A DNA stretch of 64,000 nt, from assembly GCF_003072645.1 (NCBI RefSeq), contig NZ_CP028897.1:1873658-1937657 (forward strand), read 5' to 3'. The DNA comes from Dongshaea marina (lineage in GTDB: Bacteria; Pseudomonadota; Gammaproteobacteria; Enterobacterales; Aeromonadaceae). The notes under the pieces were generated by a model that searched no databases, had not been told where the DNA came from, and saw only the letters and a list, made by a program, of their open reading frames with translations. Position 1 is the first letter of the stretch, and the number at the start of each line of letters is the position of its first letter. The translations under genes were made by a program, and so were the position numbers. Shown here piece after piece: positions 29,798 through 40,039 of the stretch.

Positions 29798-30277
29798 ATG
29801 ATTGGTGTAAGGGGGATCTTATCGGGAGTATTACTGTTTGTCATCTGTAGTGGGGTGGCAAATGCTTATCAGCGCAATGTAGCTCGTCCGGTGAACTCGG
29901 TGGTTTATGGCAAGATAGACAGTGTTCGCTACATAACCGATCAGGAAGTGATCCGCTCTAAGCATAGTGGCTGGAAGACATTGGCAGGCGCCGTGATCGG
30001 AGGCTTGGTGGGTAACCAGTTTGGTGATGGTCGTGGCAGAGAGGTGGCGACTGTTGTGGGTGCCTTGGGCGGGGCGGCGGTTGGCTATCAGCCGGGTCAG
30101 GATAAGGTGATTAACTCGAGATTGGTCGAGCTTCTGATCCGCACTGAGAAGAATAAGTTGGTTGACGTGATTCAGGATGTGGATCCCCAGATGACTTTTA
30201 GCCGGGGGGATAGAGTACGGATCCTGTATTTTGATGATGGGGTTCGGGTTGATACCACGGATGATGATCTCTACTGA
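29798..30277 (+). CDS. glycine-zipper outer-envelope protein (SlyB/17-kDa antigen-like)
   Basis: A 159-residue exported protein: signal peptide IGVRGILSGVLLFVICSGVANA, cleaved before YQRN, then a glycine-zipper pair of hydrophobic helices (LAGAVIGGLVGNQFGDGRG and VVGALGGAAVGYQ, about 60-95) and a beta-rich C-terminal domain. Such proteins (SlyB, rickettsial 17-kDa antigen, PF05433) sit in the outer membrane. There is no clear lipobox. GGAGG lies 9 bases before ATG 29798. The divergent aat starts only 25 bases away, so each promoter must lie within the other gene's N-terminal coding region. A strong terminator follows. Confidence 0.8.
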   Translation: MIGVRGILSGVLLFVICSGVANAYQRNVARPVNSVVYGKIDSVRYITDQEVIRSKHSGWKTLAGAVIGGLVGNQFGDGRGREVATVVGALGGAAVGYQPGQDKVINSRLVELLIRTEKNKLVDVIQDVDPQMTFSRGDRVRILYFDDGVRVDTTDDDLY

Positions 30278-30310
30278 TCGCTCTGCGATTACACAAGATT
30301 TGGATCCTCG

Positions 30311-30346
30311 AAATACCGATCTCTGATTCAGAGGTCGGTATTTTTT
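30311..30346 (+). terminator. terminator of the SlyB-like gene
   Basis: AAATACCGA and TCGGTATTT pair, with an inner CTCT/AGAG stem, and the hairpin runs into six Ts. Confidence 0.88.
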
Positions 30347-30347
30347 G

Positions 30348-30363
30348 TGTGACACAAATCACA
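30348..30363 (+). promoter_or_regulatory. perfect-consensus CRP half-site palindrome
   Basis: TGTGACACAAATCACA has both half sites TGTGA and TCACA with the six-base spacer. It begins 2 bases past the SlyB-like terminator, about 607 bases before the transporter start at 30971, so it must serve a long leader or a promoter near 30400. Confidence 0.65.
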
Positions 30364-30970
30364 AAACGGGAAGCGGGTGGAATAAAAGTGTGATCTGCAT
30401 ATTCAAATTGCACTGTAACAATCACAATAACGCGATCTGTGTCACTTAGTGTAACAATGGTTTGAGCCTTTCATAGGGGTGAGTGATAAAGATGCCAGCC
30501 AAGCTGCTACTCTTCTGCTGTTAATTCCTTTGCTGATAATGGATTAAAGCCCGGAGACTTCAAAATAACATCTTCTGCATCGGATGGTGACATACGATGT
30601 CGCAAGGGGTTCATTGTAACTGATGGTTTCGTTTTTGTTTCGGTTTGATTCGGGATGATGATTTAAGTTTTCATAAGTTCTCCATCTGGATACCTGAGAC
30701 GATATAGATTTCAGCATAAATTGAGAGAAAAGATATTTATGAATTAACTTGGGATTCGAATGAAAACTTGTTATGGCCTTCAGCTATGCTAGTATCCCTG
30801 TCCACAAATTTTGGGCTGCGGATTGCTGGGGTGGAATAACACTGTAAGTGAATCTTAAGTTGGCTTGCAGATGGGGTGCCCAGGCATCTTTCCCATGATA
30901 TGTAGAAACTATTTATAAGGTTATTTCATCACCTGTTTTTTCCTGCTTATATTGGTATAAGGAAATATTA

Positions 30971-32068
30971 ATGTCTTTCTCCGTTATTTTGCTGGCTGTG
31001 ATCCTTTGTATCGTCGCCGGGTTCCTGAATGGCTCTTTTGCAACACCCACCAAATGGATGGAACGGTGGCGTGAGGAGAATATCTGGCTGGGCTACACCG
31101 TATTCTGTTATCTGTTGCTACCCGTACTCAGCCTGATGGTGATGGACTCTTCAATTTTTAGTCAGATCAGTTCGGTGCCAAGCCATTTCATCTGGGTATT
31201 GGTATTGGGTGGATTAGCCTGGGGGATTGGTCAGGTCTTTTTCGCCCTGGCGTTTAAGCATATTGGACTGGGCGTAAACTTTGTCATCAATATCTCCATG
31301 GGTACCGCCGGTGGCGCCCTGCTGCCGATGCTTTGGACCAAGGGGGCGATTGGAAGTACCTATAGTTATATCCAACTGCTGGGTGTTGTGATCTTTGTGA
31401 TGGCGGTAATTTTGACTACCGCTGCTGGTGCGGCCCGCAATAAGACGAGCTCAGGAGATGACAGCTCTAAGGGACATGCCAGTGTCTACCTGATCCTGGG
31501 TGTCCTGTTTGCAATTCTCGCCGGGGTTGGGAGTATTGCTCAGGGGAACTCCTTTGCCTTCTCTAATCCAATCATCTCCAAGACGGCCCTGGAGAATGGG
31601 GCGAGCCTGATGCCAGCGAATACGGTTGCCTTTGCACTGGTGTTTTTTGGTGCCTTCATTCCGAACTTTATCTTCTTCATGGTCAAGAATATCAAGAGCT
31701 CCAGCCTGCACTGTTTTGCCGCACCCAAGACAGGTAAATACTGGTTCTATCTGTTCCTGATGGCCCTTGGCTCATGGGGATCGATTGTGGTGTTCTGTAA
31801 GGCTCAGGCTGTGATCGGTGGAGACCTGGCTCCGACCATCGCCTGGCCCCTGTTTATGGCATTTATCATCCTGACCGCGAACTTCTGGAGCTTCATGACC
31901 GGTGAGTGGAAGGGGGCGGGCCGCAAGGCGATCAGCCTGATGTCGGTCAGTATTGTACTGCTGGTTTCTGCAGTGGTGGTATTTGGCGCCAACTCGATGA
32001 ATAAGCCAGCAACTGGCCAGCAGGTCGTTAAGGTGCAGACGCTCAAGGATAGCAAGCCTTCTGCCTGA
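30971..32068 (+). CDS. RhaT-family sugar:proton symporter
   Basis: A 365-residue protein with ten hydrophobic segments, homologous to the L-rhamnose-proton symporter RhaT of the drug/metabolite superfamily. Family blocks include IVAGFLNGSFATPTKWM near the N-terminus, LGGLAWGIGQVFFALAFKHIGLG, and the late WGSIVVFCKAQAVIGGDLAPTIAWPLFMAF. No rhamnose catabolic gene lies nearby, so the substrate is uncertain. A perfect CRP site 0.6 kb upstream fits carbon-source control. A strong terminator follows. Confidence 0.85.
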   Translation: MSFSVILLAVILCIVAGFLNGSFATPTKWMERWREENIWLGYTVFCYLLLPVLSLMVMDSSIFSQISSVPSHFIWVLVLGGLAWGIGQVFFALAFKHIGLGVNFVINISMGTAGGALLPMLWTKGAIGSTYSYIQLLGVVIFVMAVILTTAAGAARNKTSSGDDSSKGHASVYLILGVLFAILAGVGSIAQGNSFAFSNPIISKTALENGASLMPANTVAFALVFFGAFIPNFIFFMVKNIKSSSLHCFAAPKTGKYWFYLFLMALGSWGSIVVFCKAQAVIGGDLAPTIAWPLFMAFIILTANFWSFMTGEWKGAGRKAISLMSVSIVLLVSAVVVFGANSMNKPATGQQVVKVQTLKDSKPSA

Positions 32069-32099
32069 TATCGAGCAGCTTGAGAGCGATAAACTGAAC

Positions 32100-32136
32100 A
32101 AAAAGAGCGCGGCTTAATGCCGCGCTCTTTTTGTTT
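32100..32136. terminator. strong terminator after the transporter
   Basis: AAAAAGAGCGCGGC pairs with GCCGCGCTCTTTTT around TTAAT, a 14-bp stem with T tracts both ways. It also ends near the stop of the convergent response-regulator gene at 32148. Confidence 0.95.
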
Positions 32137-32147
32137 TGACGGGGAGA

Positions 32148-33392
32148 TTAGTCATCCCCAACCACCAGGTTTCGGCCACTCTCTTTGGCTTCCCTGAGGA
32201 GCAGCACAGCGGTGTCGAGCTGCTTTTCCAGGGTATCGGCCAGGATGGAGGTGACGCCGGCGCTAAAGCTAAACCAGATGGTATCTCCCTCCCAGTTCAT
32301 GGCACTTTGCTCCATCCGCTCTTTGAGCTTATTCAGACGTTCCTGGGCCGTTTGATTATCCAACCCTGGCATGATCAGGCAAAAGTCCTCACTTCCCAGG
32401 CGAATGGTCGTGCATTTAGAGAAAACGGTTTTCAGGGCGTTCGCCAGCTGTTTCAAAATCGCATCGCCAGCCCTGTGTCCATAACTTTCATTGATATCTT
32501 TGAGGTTGTCGATATCAACGACCGCCAACGAGAAGTCACTCTGCTCATCCCGGGCTCGCTTGAGCATCGGCTCTCCATATTCATACATATAGCCACGATT
32601 GTAGACCTGAGTCAGGTGATCCCGATTGGCATTTTGTTTGATCTCCTCCATCAGCTCCATGGTTTCCAGGGTCCGGAAGATCCGACACTGCAGCTCTTCC
32701 GGGACAAAGGGTTTGGTGATGAAATCATCGGCGCCGTGTTTAATAAACTTGGCAGAGAGTGCCTTATCGTTACTTCCGGAGATCCCGACGATGGCGATGG
32801 CCCGGTTATCAAACTGGCTGCGAATGCTACGAACCAACTCGAATCCATCGATGATCGGCATGTTGTAATCGGTCAGAACCAGCCGAATATCCTTATGTTT
32901 CTCTAAAAGCTCCAGTGCCTGCAGGCCATCTTCGGCCTCGAGTACGGGAAATAGCTGGCGCTTGAGCATTTTGCTGGTCATGGTGCGTGAAGTGGCTGAG
33001 TCATCCACCATCAGGATCTTGCAATACTGGTTGCGGCGCAGTCGGTCGAGTAGCTTTAAGGCGTATTTAAAGGAGTAATGGCTGTCTTTGATGATGTAGT
33101 CCAGGGCGCCTTTCTTCAGAAACTCCTGGCTCTTGGTCTCGTCAAAGTCACCGGTCAGGACTATGGTTGGCAATTTATGTTTGAGAACCTCATCGATGAC
33201 TTCACCATCGGGTGAATCAGGCAGGTGGAGGTCGACCAGGGCCGCAAAGTAGTCCTGGCATTCGTTGAGGTGCTTAACGGCTTCGGCCATGGTTTCGCAA
33301 GCATCGACCGGAATACCAAGTTTTTCCTGGATCACTTGCTTGAGGAGTTTTCTCAGGGTTGAGCCATCTTCAATCAATAATACACGGTTCAT
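32148..33392 (-). CDS. response regulator, two REC domains plus degenerate GGDEF
   Basis: A 414-residue protein. REC1 (about 1-120) has the phosphate site D54 in ALVDLHLPDS. REC2 (about 125-245) has the acidic pair VDDSATSR and D175 in LTDYNMPIIDG. A GGDEF domain (about 255-414) starts DHLTQVYNRG. The signature, expected G-G-D/E-E-F, reads G333-S334-E335-D336-F337. The second Gly is Ser and the acid pair is swapped, so diguanylate cyclase activity is doubtful; it may act as a c-di-GMP-independent output or a receptor. No I-site RxxD is evident just upstream. It stands alone, convergent with the RhaT-type gene. Confidence 0.88.
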   Translation of the reverse strand: MNRVLLIEDGSTLRKLLKQVIQEKLGIPVDACETMAEAVKHLNECQDYFAALVDLHLPDSPDGEVIDEVLKHKLPTIVLTGDFDETKSQEFLKKGALDYIIKDSHYSFKYALKLLDRLRRNQYCKILMVDDSATSRTMTSKMLKRQLFPVLEAEDGLQALELLEKHKDIRLVLTDYNMPIIDGFELVRSIRSQFDNRAIAIVGISGSNDKALSAKFIKHGADDFITKPFVPEELQCRIFRTLETMELMEEIKQNANRDHLTQVYNRGYMYEYGEPMLKRARDEQSDFSLAVVDIDNLKDINESYGHRAGDAILKQLANALKTVFSKCTTIRLGSEDFCLIMPGLDNQTAQERLNKLKERMEQSAMNWEGDTIWFSFSAGVTSILADTLEKQLDTAVLLLREAKESGRNLVVGDD

Positions 33393-33594
33393 GGGAGCAT
33401 CCTGCTTTTACACTCTATCTACAGTGTAATGGATAGCTGAGGTTTTACTCAGTTGACAATGGATTGTTGAGCATCGACCTATTGGTAATAGGAAAGAGCC
33501 CTTGAGGCGGAAGAGATCAGAGTGAGTGAATAAAGGAGGAGGGCAGGCTGGATCGAGAGGCAGAGGCGACTAGATAGCCGCCCCGGGAGCTTGA

Positions 33595-34903
<1,309 letters not shown>

Positions 34904-35140
34904 AAAGTCAAAAACAGGCGCAGTCTGAAAAAAACCTGAGGGGCCCGTAGTGAGTATAAAGTGATGAATTTTATAAATAGCCTTATATATCATGCGGTTG
35001 CCTTTAGGTTAGGGTTGGTGGCTTTGCAGAGGGACAGCAGGGAGGATTAGTGTTCTTTGGTTAAATGGGGTAGCATGCGCTTCACAAATATTGAGATACA
35101 CTCTCACCGCGACCTGAACAACTTGAAACCTATTGTGCTT

Positions 35141-36535
35141 ATGATGCAGAGAAAAAAAATCTCCAAGATATCCCTGGCTGCGGCGATCGCAGCTCTTTTA
35201 GCTTCAAACGTTGCGCTGGCTCAAGGAGCAGATCCCTCTGAAACAGCGCTCCCGGCGGCCGATTATTTTGCGGCGACTCAGTACACAGATGCAGCTGCAC
35301 CACTGAACAGCTATGGTGCGGTCGATGTTCAGGCTAATGTGGCTGAGCATCTACAGGTTCCAACCGCTCCGGCTGAAGCCGGTGGTGTGGACGGGATCCC
35401 ATCGACCCTAGCCGAACAGTGGCCACAGCATGTGTTGTTTGCCCCTAAACTGCAGGCAAAATCCTATATCCTTGTGGATGGAACAACCGGCCAGATCCTG
35501 GCTGCCCACAAGGCAAATCTGCGGATGGCTCCGGCCAGCATCACTAAGCTGATGTTGCTTTACATCGCCGAGCAGAAATTGGCCAATGGCTCAATCTCTC
35601 TGGATTCGAAGGTTCAGGTGCCGCGGGTTGCCTGGCATACCGGTGGCTCACGTATGTTCCTCAAGCCCGGATCCTATGTCACGGTGAAGGATCTGCTGCA
35701 GGGGGTTATCGTTGAATCAGGTAACGATGCAGCTGTGACTCTGGCAAACTATATTGCGGGCTCCCAGTCTTCATTTGTCTCCATGATGAATGCCATGGCG
35801 GTGCAATTTAAGATGAAGAATACCCATTTCACCGATGTGATGGGTCTGCCGGCACCGGCGCACTTTTCAACTGCCTATGATCTGAGCTTGCTCGGTCAGC
35901 ATGTGATGAATGACTATCCCCAGTATTTTCACTGGTATGCCCAAAAAGATTTTGAATATAACGGGATCCGTCAGCCTAACTTCAACCGCCTGCTGTTTAC
36001 CTATAAATATGCAACGGGTATGAAGACCGGAAGCACTAAGGCGGCGGGCTACTCTCTGGTGAGCTCTGCCGAGATGCCGGGTAACCCGATGAAGTTGGTA
36101 GCCGTGGTCTTGGGCACCAAGTCACTCAATGATGTGGCCTCCGAGAGTAAGTCTTTGCTGACCTATGGCTTCCGCTTCTTTAAGCAGCAGACTCTGTTTG
36201 CCAATAACGACAAGTTGTCTGAGCAGCGTGTTTGGGGTGGGCAGCAGGATAAGGTTTCTGTGGGGGTCAGCCATCCATTGACCCTGGTTCTGCCGGCAAG
36301 TGTCGATGCCAAGCAGCTGGAGAGTTCCCTGAAATTTGATGGCAACATCAAGGCGCCGGTTACCAAGGGCGAAAAACTGGGTCAACTGACGGTTACCTAT
36401 AAGGGTAAGGTGATTCAGAGCGAGCCGCTGGTTGCCCTCAATGGCGTGGAGCAGGGTGGGCTCTTTACCCGGATGACCGCAAGCGTCTCTCTCTATTTCC
36501 ATAACCTGCTGGCCTCTCACGATATCCACGTGTAA
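35141..36535 (+). CDS. dacA: D-alanyl-D-alanine carboxypeptidase (DacA/PBP5-like)
   Basis: A low-mass penicillin-binding protein that trims pentapeptides in the periplasm. Signal peptide MMQRKKISKISLAAAIAALLASNVALA. The three active-site motifs are S133-I-T-K136, S193-G-N and K295-T-G, in the expected order, followed by the PBP5-type beta domain and a C-terminal amphipathic end. A linker of some 70 residues (SETALPAADYFAATQY onward) between signal and catalytic domain makes it 464 residues, longer than E. coli DacA (403). An upstream ATG at 35075 is in frame, but the signal peptide argues for 35141. The gene is bracketed by two inverted MITE copies. Confidence 0.93.
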   Translation: MMQRKKISKISLAAAIAALLASNVALAQGADPSETALPAADYFAATQYTDAAAPLNSYGAVDVQANVAEHLQVPTAPAEAGGVDGIPSTLAEQWPQHVLFAPKLQAKSYILVDGTTGQILAAHKANLRMAPASITKLMLLYIAEQKLANGSISLDSKVQVPRVAWHTGGSRMFLKPGSYVTVKDLLQGVIVESGNDAAVTLANYIAGSQSSFVSMMNAMAVQFKMKNTHFTDVMGLPAPAHFSTAYDLSLLGQHVMNDYPQYFHWYAQKDFEYNGIRQPNFNRLLFTYKYATGMKTGSTKAAGYSLVSSAEMPGNPMKLVAVVLGTKSLNDVASESKSLLTYGFRFFKQQTLFANNDKLSEQRVWGGQQDKVSVGVSHPLTLVLPASVDAKQLESSLKFDGNIKAPVTKGEKLGQLTVTYKGKVIQSEPLVALNGVEQGGLFTRMTASVSLYFHNLLASHDIHV

Positions 36536-36561
36536 GCCACCACAGAGTTAGACTGACCGAT

Positions 36562-36589
36562 AAGGGGCATGCTGTGCATGCCCTTTTTT
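36562..36589 (+). terminator. terminator of dacA
   Basis: GGGCATGC pairs with GCATGCCC around TGT and runs into six Ts, 27 bases past the dacA stop. Confidence 0.92.
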
Positions 36590-36601
36590 GATCCTGATCC
36601 T

Positions 36602-36868
36602 AGGCTCTGTTGACGTTTCTAATTTTGAACCTGTTGCCTCTAAAAATGGTCTGTTCGCGACGCGAATCATGAGGTTTAGTTGTTCTAAATGAGTGATGAG
36701 CAACAATGAACAGGGCTTTTTCAGGCGCAACCCGCAGGGCAGTGGCTATTTTTCCTCCCAGCAGCGTTATCAGATGCTCATGTAGAGCAACTACACCACA
36801 CATCTTCTGCCTTGCTGGATGAAAAAATTGCCAACTGCAGAGCCAAATCTGAAACGTCAACAGAGCCT
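36602..36868 (+). repeat. MITE-like 267-bp repeat, copy B
   Basis: An 18-bp perfect terminal inverted repeat, AGGCTCTGTTGACGTTTC at 36602-36619 and its complement at 36851-36868, bounds the element. Copies at 34640 and 57392 share internal blocks. I find no clear target duplication at the ends. Short reading frames inside are repeat-derived and probably not genes. It separates the dacA terminator from the next gene. Confidence 0.9.
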
Positions 36869-36905
36869 TGGTTGCTAAGCTTTGAGTAGCGACAGGGAGT
36901 ACGGG

Positions 36906-37703
36906 ATGCGGTTTCTTCTTCTATTTGTTCTGGGATGCTTCTCAAGTGTATCAGCCAGCCCAGTGGTTCGGCTTGCAACACTGACCGATTACCCACCTTT
37001 TTGTTTTTACCAGGAGGGAGCAGAGCGGATCATCCATGAGCAACTGGCACCGGGAGAGGAATCCAGACGTTTTACCGGTTTGGCCTATGATGTGGTGATC
37101 AAGAGTTTCCACAAGGCCGGGTATAGAGTCGAGCTCACCATAGCTCCCTGGAGCCGGGTCATCAAGCTTCTGCAATCCGGGCTGGTGGATGCTGTTTTTC
37201 CAGCGGTGAAAAACCCGGAGCGTTTGGCACGCTACCTGTTTTCTGAGTCCCTGGTGTATCCACAAAACCACTACCTGCTATACGTCAGCCGTAACCGGCC
37301 ATCAACTTTGAGGGGCGATGGATTGGCGATGTTGAGTGGATTGAGGGTTGGGGTGTACCGTGATTTCTCTTACGGAACGCGTTGGGAACAGTTAATCGAG
37401 AGCAACTTGCAGATCCACCGTCATCGCTTCAGTGAATTTGAGCATGGCTTCAGGCTGTTGGACAGGGGCAGAATCGATGCCCTGGTTGGCTATGAGTTAT
37501 CATTTGATTATGCGCTGCACCGTTTGGGGTGGAAGGAGAAGTTTCGCAAATTAGAGCCCTTTGCCATCTCCCGCTCCTATCTGATGCTGGGTAAGGATCA
37601 GGGGAGGATGCGGCAAGAGTTTGATTTGGGATACCGAGCGCTGGTAGCGGACGGAACCTACCATCGGTTATTAAAGCGGTGGGGAGTTGAAGGTGATGAA
37701 TAG
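36906..37703 (+). CDS. solitary periplasmic solute-binding protein
   Basis: A 265-residue protein with signal peptide MRFLLLFVLGCFSSVSA, then VVRLATLTDYPPFCFYQ, FTGLAYDVVIKSFHKAGYRVELTIAPWSRV, and LVDAVFPAVKNPERLARYLFS, a typical family-3 binding fold. 'PWSR' and the 'A.......R......S' block place it near the polar amino-acid-binding group. Start ATG 36906 has GGGAG 7 bases upstream. Genes for a transporter are absent. It is 37 bases past a MITE copy and converges with ald. Confidence 0.8.
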   Translation: MRFLLLFVLGCFSSVSASPVVRLATLTDYPPFCFYQEGAERIIHEQLAPGEESRRFTGLAYDVVIKSFHKAGYRVELTIAPWSRVIKLLQSGLVDAVFPAVKNPERLARYLFSESLVYPQNHYLLYVSRNRPSTLRGDGLAMLSGLRVGVYRDFSYGTRWEQLIESNLQIHRHRFSEFEHGFRLLDRGRIDALVGYELSFDYALHRLGWKEKFRKLEPFAISRSYLMLGKDQGRMRQEFDLGYRALVADGTYHRLLKRWGVEGDE

Positions 37704-37728
37704 CCGCCGGATAGACTATCCGACGGCT
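37702..37728. terminator. hairpin between convergent binding-protein gene and ald
   Basis: AGCCGCCGGATA pairs with TATCCGACGGCT with one mismatch around GAC; the stem starts inside the stop codon of the left gene. No T tract, so function is uncertain. Confidence 0.5.
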
Positions 37729-37735
37729 GGGCTAT

Positions 37736-38854
37736 TTATCCGTTTAACGCTTCCGCTGGGTCGATATAGCTCATCTGGTGAGCCTCAGCGACCTCAGGAC
37801 AAGTGAGCTTGCCGTGGATCACGTTCAGGCCTGCCAGCAGGTGCTTGTCTTCCAGTAGTGCTTGCTTGTAGCCCTTGTTCGCCAGCTTAATGATATAAGG
37901 CAAGGTTGCGTTGTTCAGGGCATAGGTCGAGGTGCGAGCCACAGCCCCTGGCATATTGGCTACACAGTAATGGACCACGTTGTCGACCATGTAGGTTGGC
38001 TCCTGATGGGTGGTGGCCTTTGCTGTTTCTGCACAGCCGCCCTGATCGATCGCCACATCTACAATGGCGGCACCCGGCTTCATTCGCTTGATATGCTCAC
38101 GGGTGATCAGCTTAGGCGCAGCAGCGCCCGGGATCAGTACGCTTCCCACAACCAGATCGGCTTCCAAAATGTGGCGTTCGATAGACTCAGCGGTTGAGTA
38201 GACCAGACGAGCCGAGCCCTGGAACTCACTGTCCAGATGGCGAAGGGTGTCGATGTTACGATCCAAAATGGTTACATCGGCACGCAGGCCAACCGCCATC
38301 CGCGCCGCATTAGAGCCGACCACACCGCCACCGATGATCACCACTTTGGCTGGCTCAACACCGGGTACCCCGCCCAGCAGCATGCCGCGTCCGCCATGGG
38401 ATTTTTCCAGTGCCAGAGCTCCGGCCTGAATCGACATGCGTCCGGCGACCTCAGACATGGGAGCCAGCAGAGGTAATCCGCCATGGTTGTCGGTGACGGT
38501 TTCATAGGCGATGCACACCGCGTTGCTGTTGATGAGCTCCTCTGTTTGTGGGAGATCCGGAGCCAGGTGAAGGTAGGTAAAGAGGATCTGATCCGGGCGC
38601 AGCATGGCGCGCTCAACGGCTTGAGGCTCCTTTACCTTGACGATCATCTCTGCATTAGCAAAAACTTCCTGAGCCGTTCCCAGGATCTCTGCGCCGGCCT
38701 GGCGATAGTCATCGTCACTAAAGCCGATACCACTCCCCGCCTGGGTTTCTACAAATACCGAGTGGCCGTGTGACGTCAGTTCTCGTACACTGGCTGGGAG
38801 CATGCCAACGCGGTATTCGTGATTTTTAATCTCTTTAGGTACACCGATGATCAT
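37736..38854 (-). CDS. ald: alanine dehydrogenase
   Basis: Ald converts L-alanine and NAD to pyruvate, ammonia and NADH. The 372-residue protein opens [20 protein letters not shown], has the catalytic K75 (IVKVKEP) and H96 (FTYLHLAPD) at the same numbers as the well-studied enzymes, and the NAD site [20 protein letters not shown]. It is divergent from lrp, 157 bases apart, suggesting alanine/leucine-responsive control by Lrp. Confidence 0.97.
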   Translation of the reverse strand: MIIGVPKEIKNHEYRVGMLPASVRELTSHGHSVFVETQAGSGIGFSDDDYRQAGAEILGTAQEVFANAEMIVKVKEPQAVERAMLRPDQILFTYLHLAPDLPQTEELINSNAVCIAYETVTDNHGGLPLLAPMSEVAGRMSIQAGALALEKSHGGRGMLLGGVPGVEPAKVVIIGGGVVGSNAARMAVGLRADVTILDRNIDTLRHLDSEFQGSARLVYSTAESIERHILEADLVVGSVLIPGAAAPKLITREHIKRMKPGAAIVDVAIDQGGCAETAKATTHQEPTYMVDNVVHYCVANMPGAVARTSTYALNNATLPYIIKLANKGYKQALLEDKHLLAGLNVIHGKLTCPEVAEAHQMSYIDPAEALNG

Positions 38855-39011
38855 AGGAACGCCTCTTGTTATTGCTATAGGTTGAGCCGGGAGTGGCTTA
38901 TGGTCATTAAGTTTGAGCTAGTATATTCTCTAGTTATAACTTTTTGTATCAACAAAAGACAACAAGTTAGTGATTTATTTCACACATTTTACGATAAACA
39001 GGAAAAGTGGG

Positions 39012-39509
39012 ATGGAAGATAACAATAAGACAGTGAAAGATCTGGATCGCATCGACCGTAAGATCCTCAATGAGCTGCAGCATGACGGGCGTATCTCTAA
39101 TGTCGAGCTTTCAAAACGGGTTGGATTGAGCCCAACCCCCTGCCTGGAGCGGGTAAGGCGTCTGGAGCGTCAGGGGTATATTGAGGGATATTCGGCTCAC
39201 CTCAATCCCAGCTACCTGGGGGCAAACCTGTTGGTGTTTGTTGAGATCACTTTGACCCGCAGCGAAGTTGATATCTTTGAGCGCTTTAATCAGGCGGTCC
39301 TGGAACTGAAAGATATTCAGGAGTGTCACCTGGTATCGGGGGATTTTGATTATTTGCTCAAGGCCCGGGTCAGCGATATGTCTGCCTATCGCAGTCTGTT
39401 GGGGGATACTTTGCTGCGACTGCCAGGAGTCAGTGATACCCGAACCTATGTGGTGATGGAGGAGGTGAAGCAGAGCAATTGTCTGGAGATTGATACTGAA
39501 AGTAACTAG
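39012..39509 (+). CDS. lrp: leucine-responsive regulatory protein Lrp
   Basis: A 165-residue AsnC/Lrp-family regulator. The winged helix is LDRIDRKILNELQHDGRISNVELSKRVGLSPTPCLERVRRLE, and the RAM effector domain has FVEITLTR and CHLVSGDFDYLLKARV. Near-identity to the E. coli N-terminal part identifies Lrp itself. AGGA lies upstream of ATG 39012. The expected partner downstream is ftsK, here displaced by about 1.9 kb including an IS982-type element. Confidence 0.93.
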   Translation: MEDNNKTVKDLDRIDRKILNELQHDGRISNVELSKRVGLSPTPCLERVRRLERQGYIEGYSAHLNPSYLGANLLVFVEITLTRSEVDIFERFNQAVLELKDIQECHLVSGDFDYLLKARVSDMSAYRSLLGDTLLRLPGVSDTRTYVVMEEVKQSNCLEIDTESN

Positions 39510-40033
39510 AGCATTTTCTCCATAAATGGAGACAACGCTGTGATTAATCTCAGACTTTACAGGCTGAATCGCAGTGCCGTCCTTGGCCGCTCTGCTGCAG
39601 CGGGTATCTTCCCTGATACCCGCCTCCAGTTCAGCATCCTGCTGCTCGTTTCGCTGCTTTGCAGCTACACCCTTGCTGCAGAAGGTCAGCTTAGCAAAGC
39701 CTGAAATTCTCTTAGTCGAGTCGAATTTGATGATTCTGATGAATCTGAAATAGCTCTGAATAGATGCTTTGAACTTGGCAATATCTGCCGAGATGAGTAT
39801 CGAGACGAACTCTGCATTGATTCATCCATGCTCAAGCGCATCGGCTATCATTCCTGAGAGCTGATGCCAGCCCGATGTCAGCTGCAAAGGATGAGCGGAT
39901 GTCATGCAGGGGAGAGTGACAGATAACGCTCCTGCACCCCTTCAAAGGAGTCGACAGCCATTTGCCCCTTTGACACAGGGGCTGATTGAGCACACTTCAG
40001 TATTGCCCGGGTATTCTTCTATGCTTGGGCTGT
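39510..40033. other. region between lrp and the IS982 element
   Basis: Near 39518-39533 a small hairpin TCTCCAT/ATGGAGA may mark the lrp end. A reading frame without a start codon, SRVEFDDSDESEIALNRCFE then LGNICRDEYRDELCIDSSML, ends TGA near 39858 and could be the tail of a lost gene. I recognise nothing else. Confidence 0.4.
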
Positions 40034-40039
40034 TATTTA

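Larger units (their letters stand above)
30278..30970. other. intergenic region upstream of the RhaT-type transporter
   Basis: Apart from the terminator at 30311 and the CRP site at 30348 I find no gene. A second TGTGATCTG half-site lies at about 30388, and several TGTAACA/TGTCAC words follow to about 30455, so this may be a compact regulatory block. The rest is AT-rich with no convincing ORF. Confidence 0.5.

Noticed and set aside
36600-36860. 86-residue reverse-strand frame
   Set aside because: It spans the MITE copy end to end and the frame is broken in the copy at 34640, so it is repeat-derived.
39720-39858. start-less acidic frame after lrp
   Set aside because: No start codon or ribosome site; may be a gene tail but cannot be supported as a CDS.
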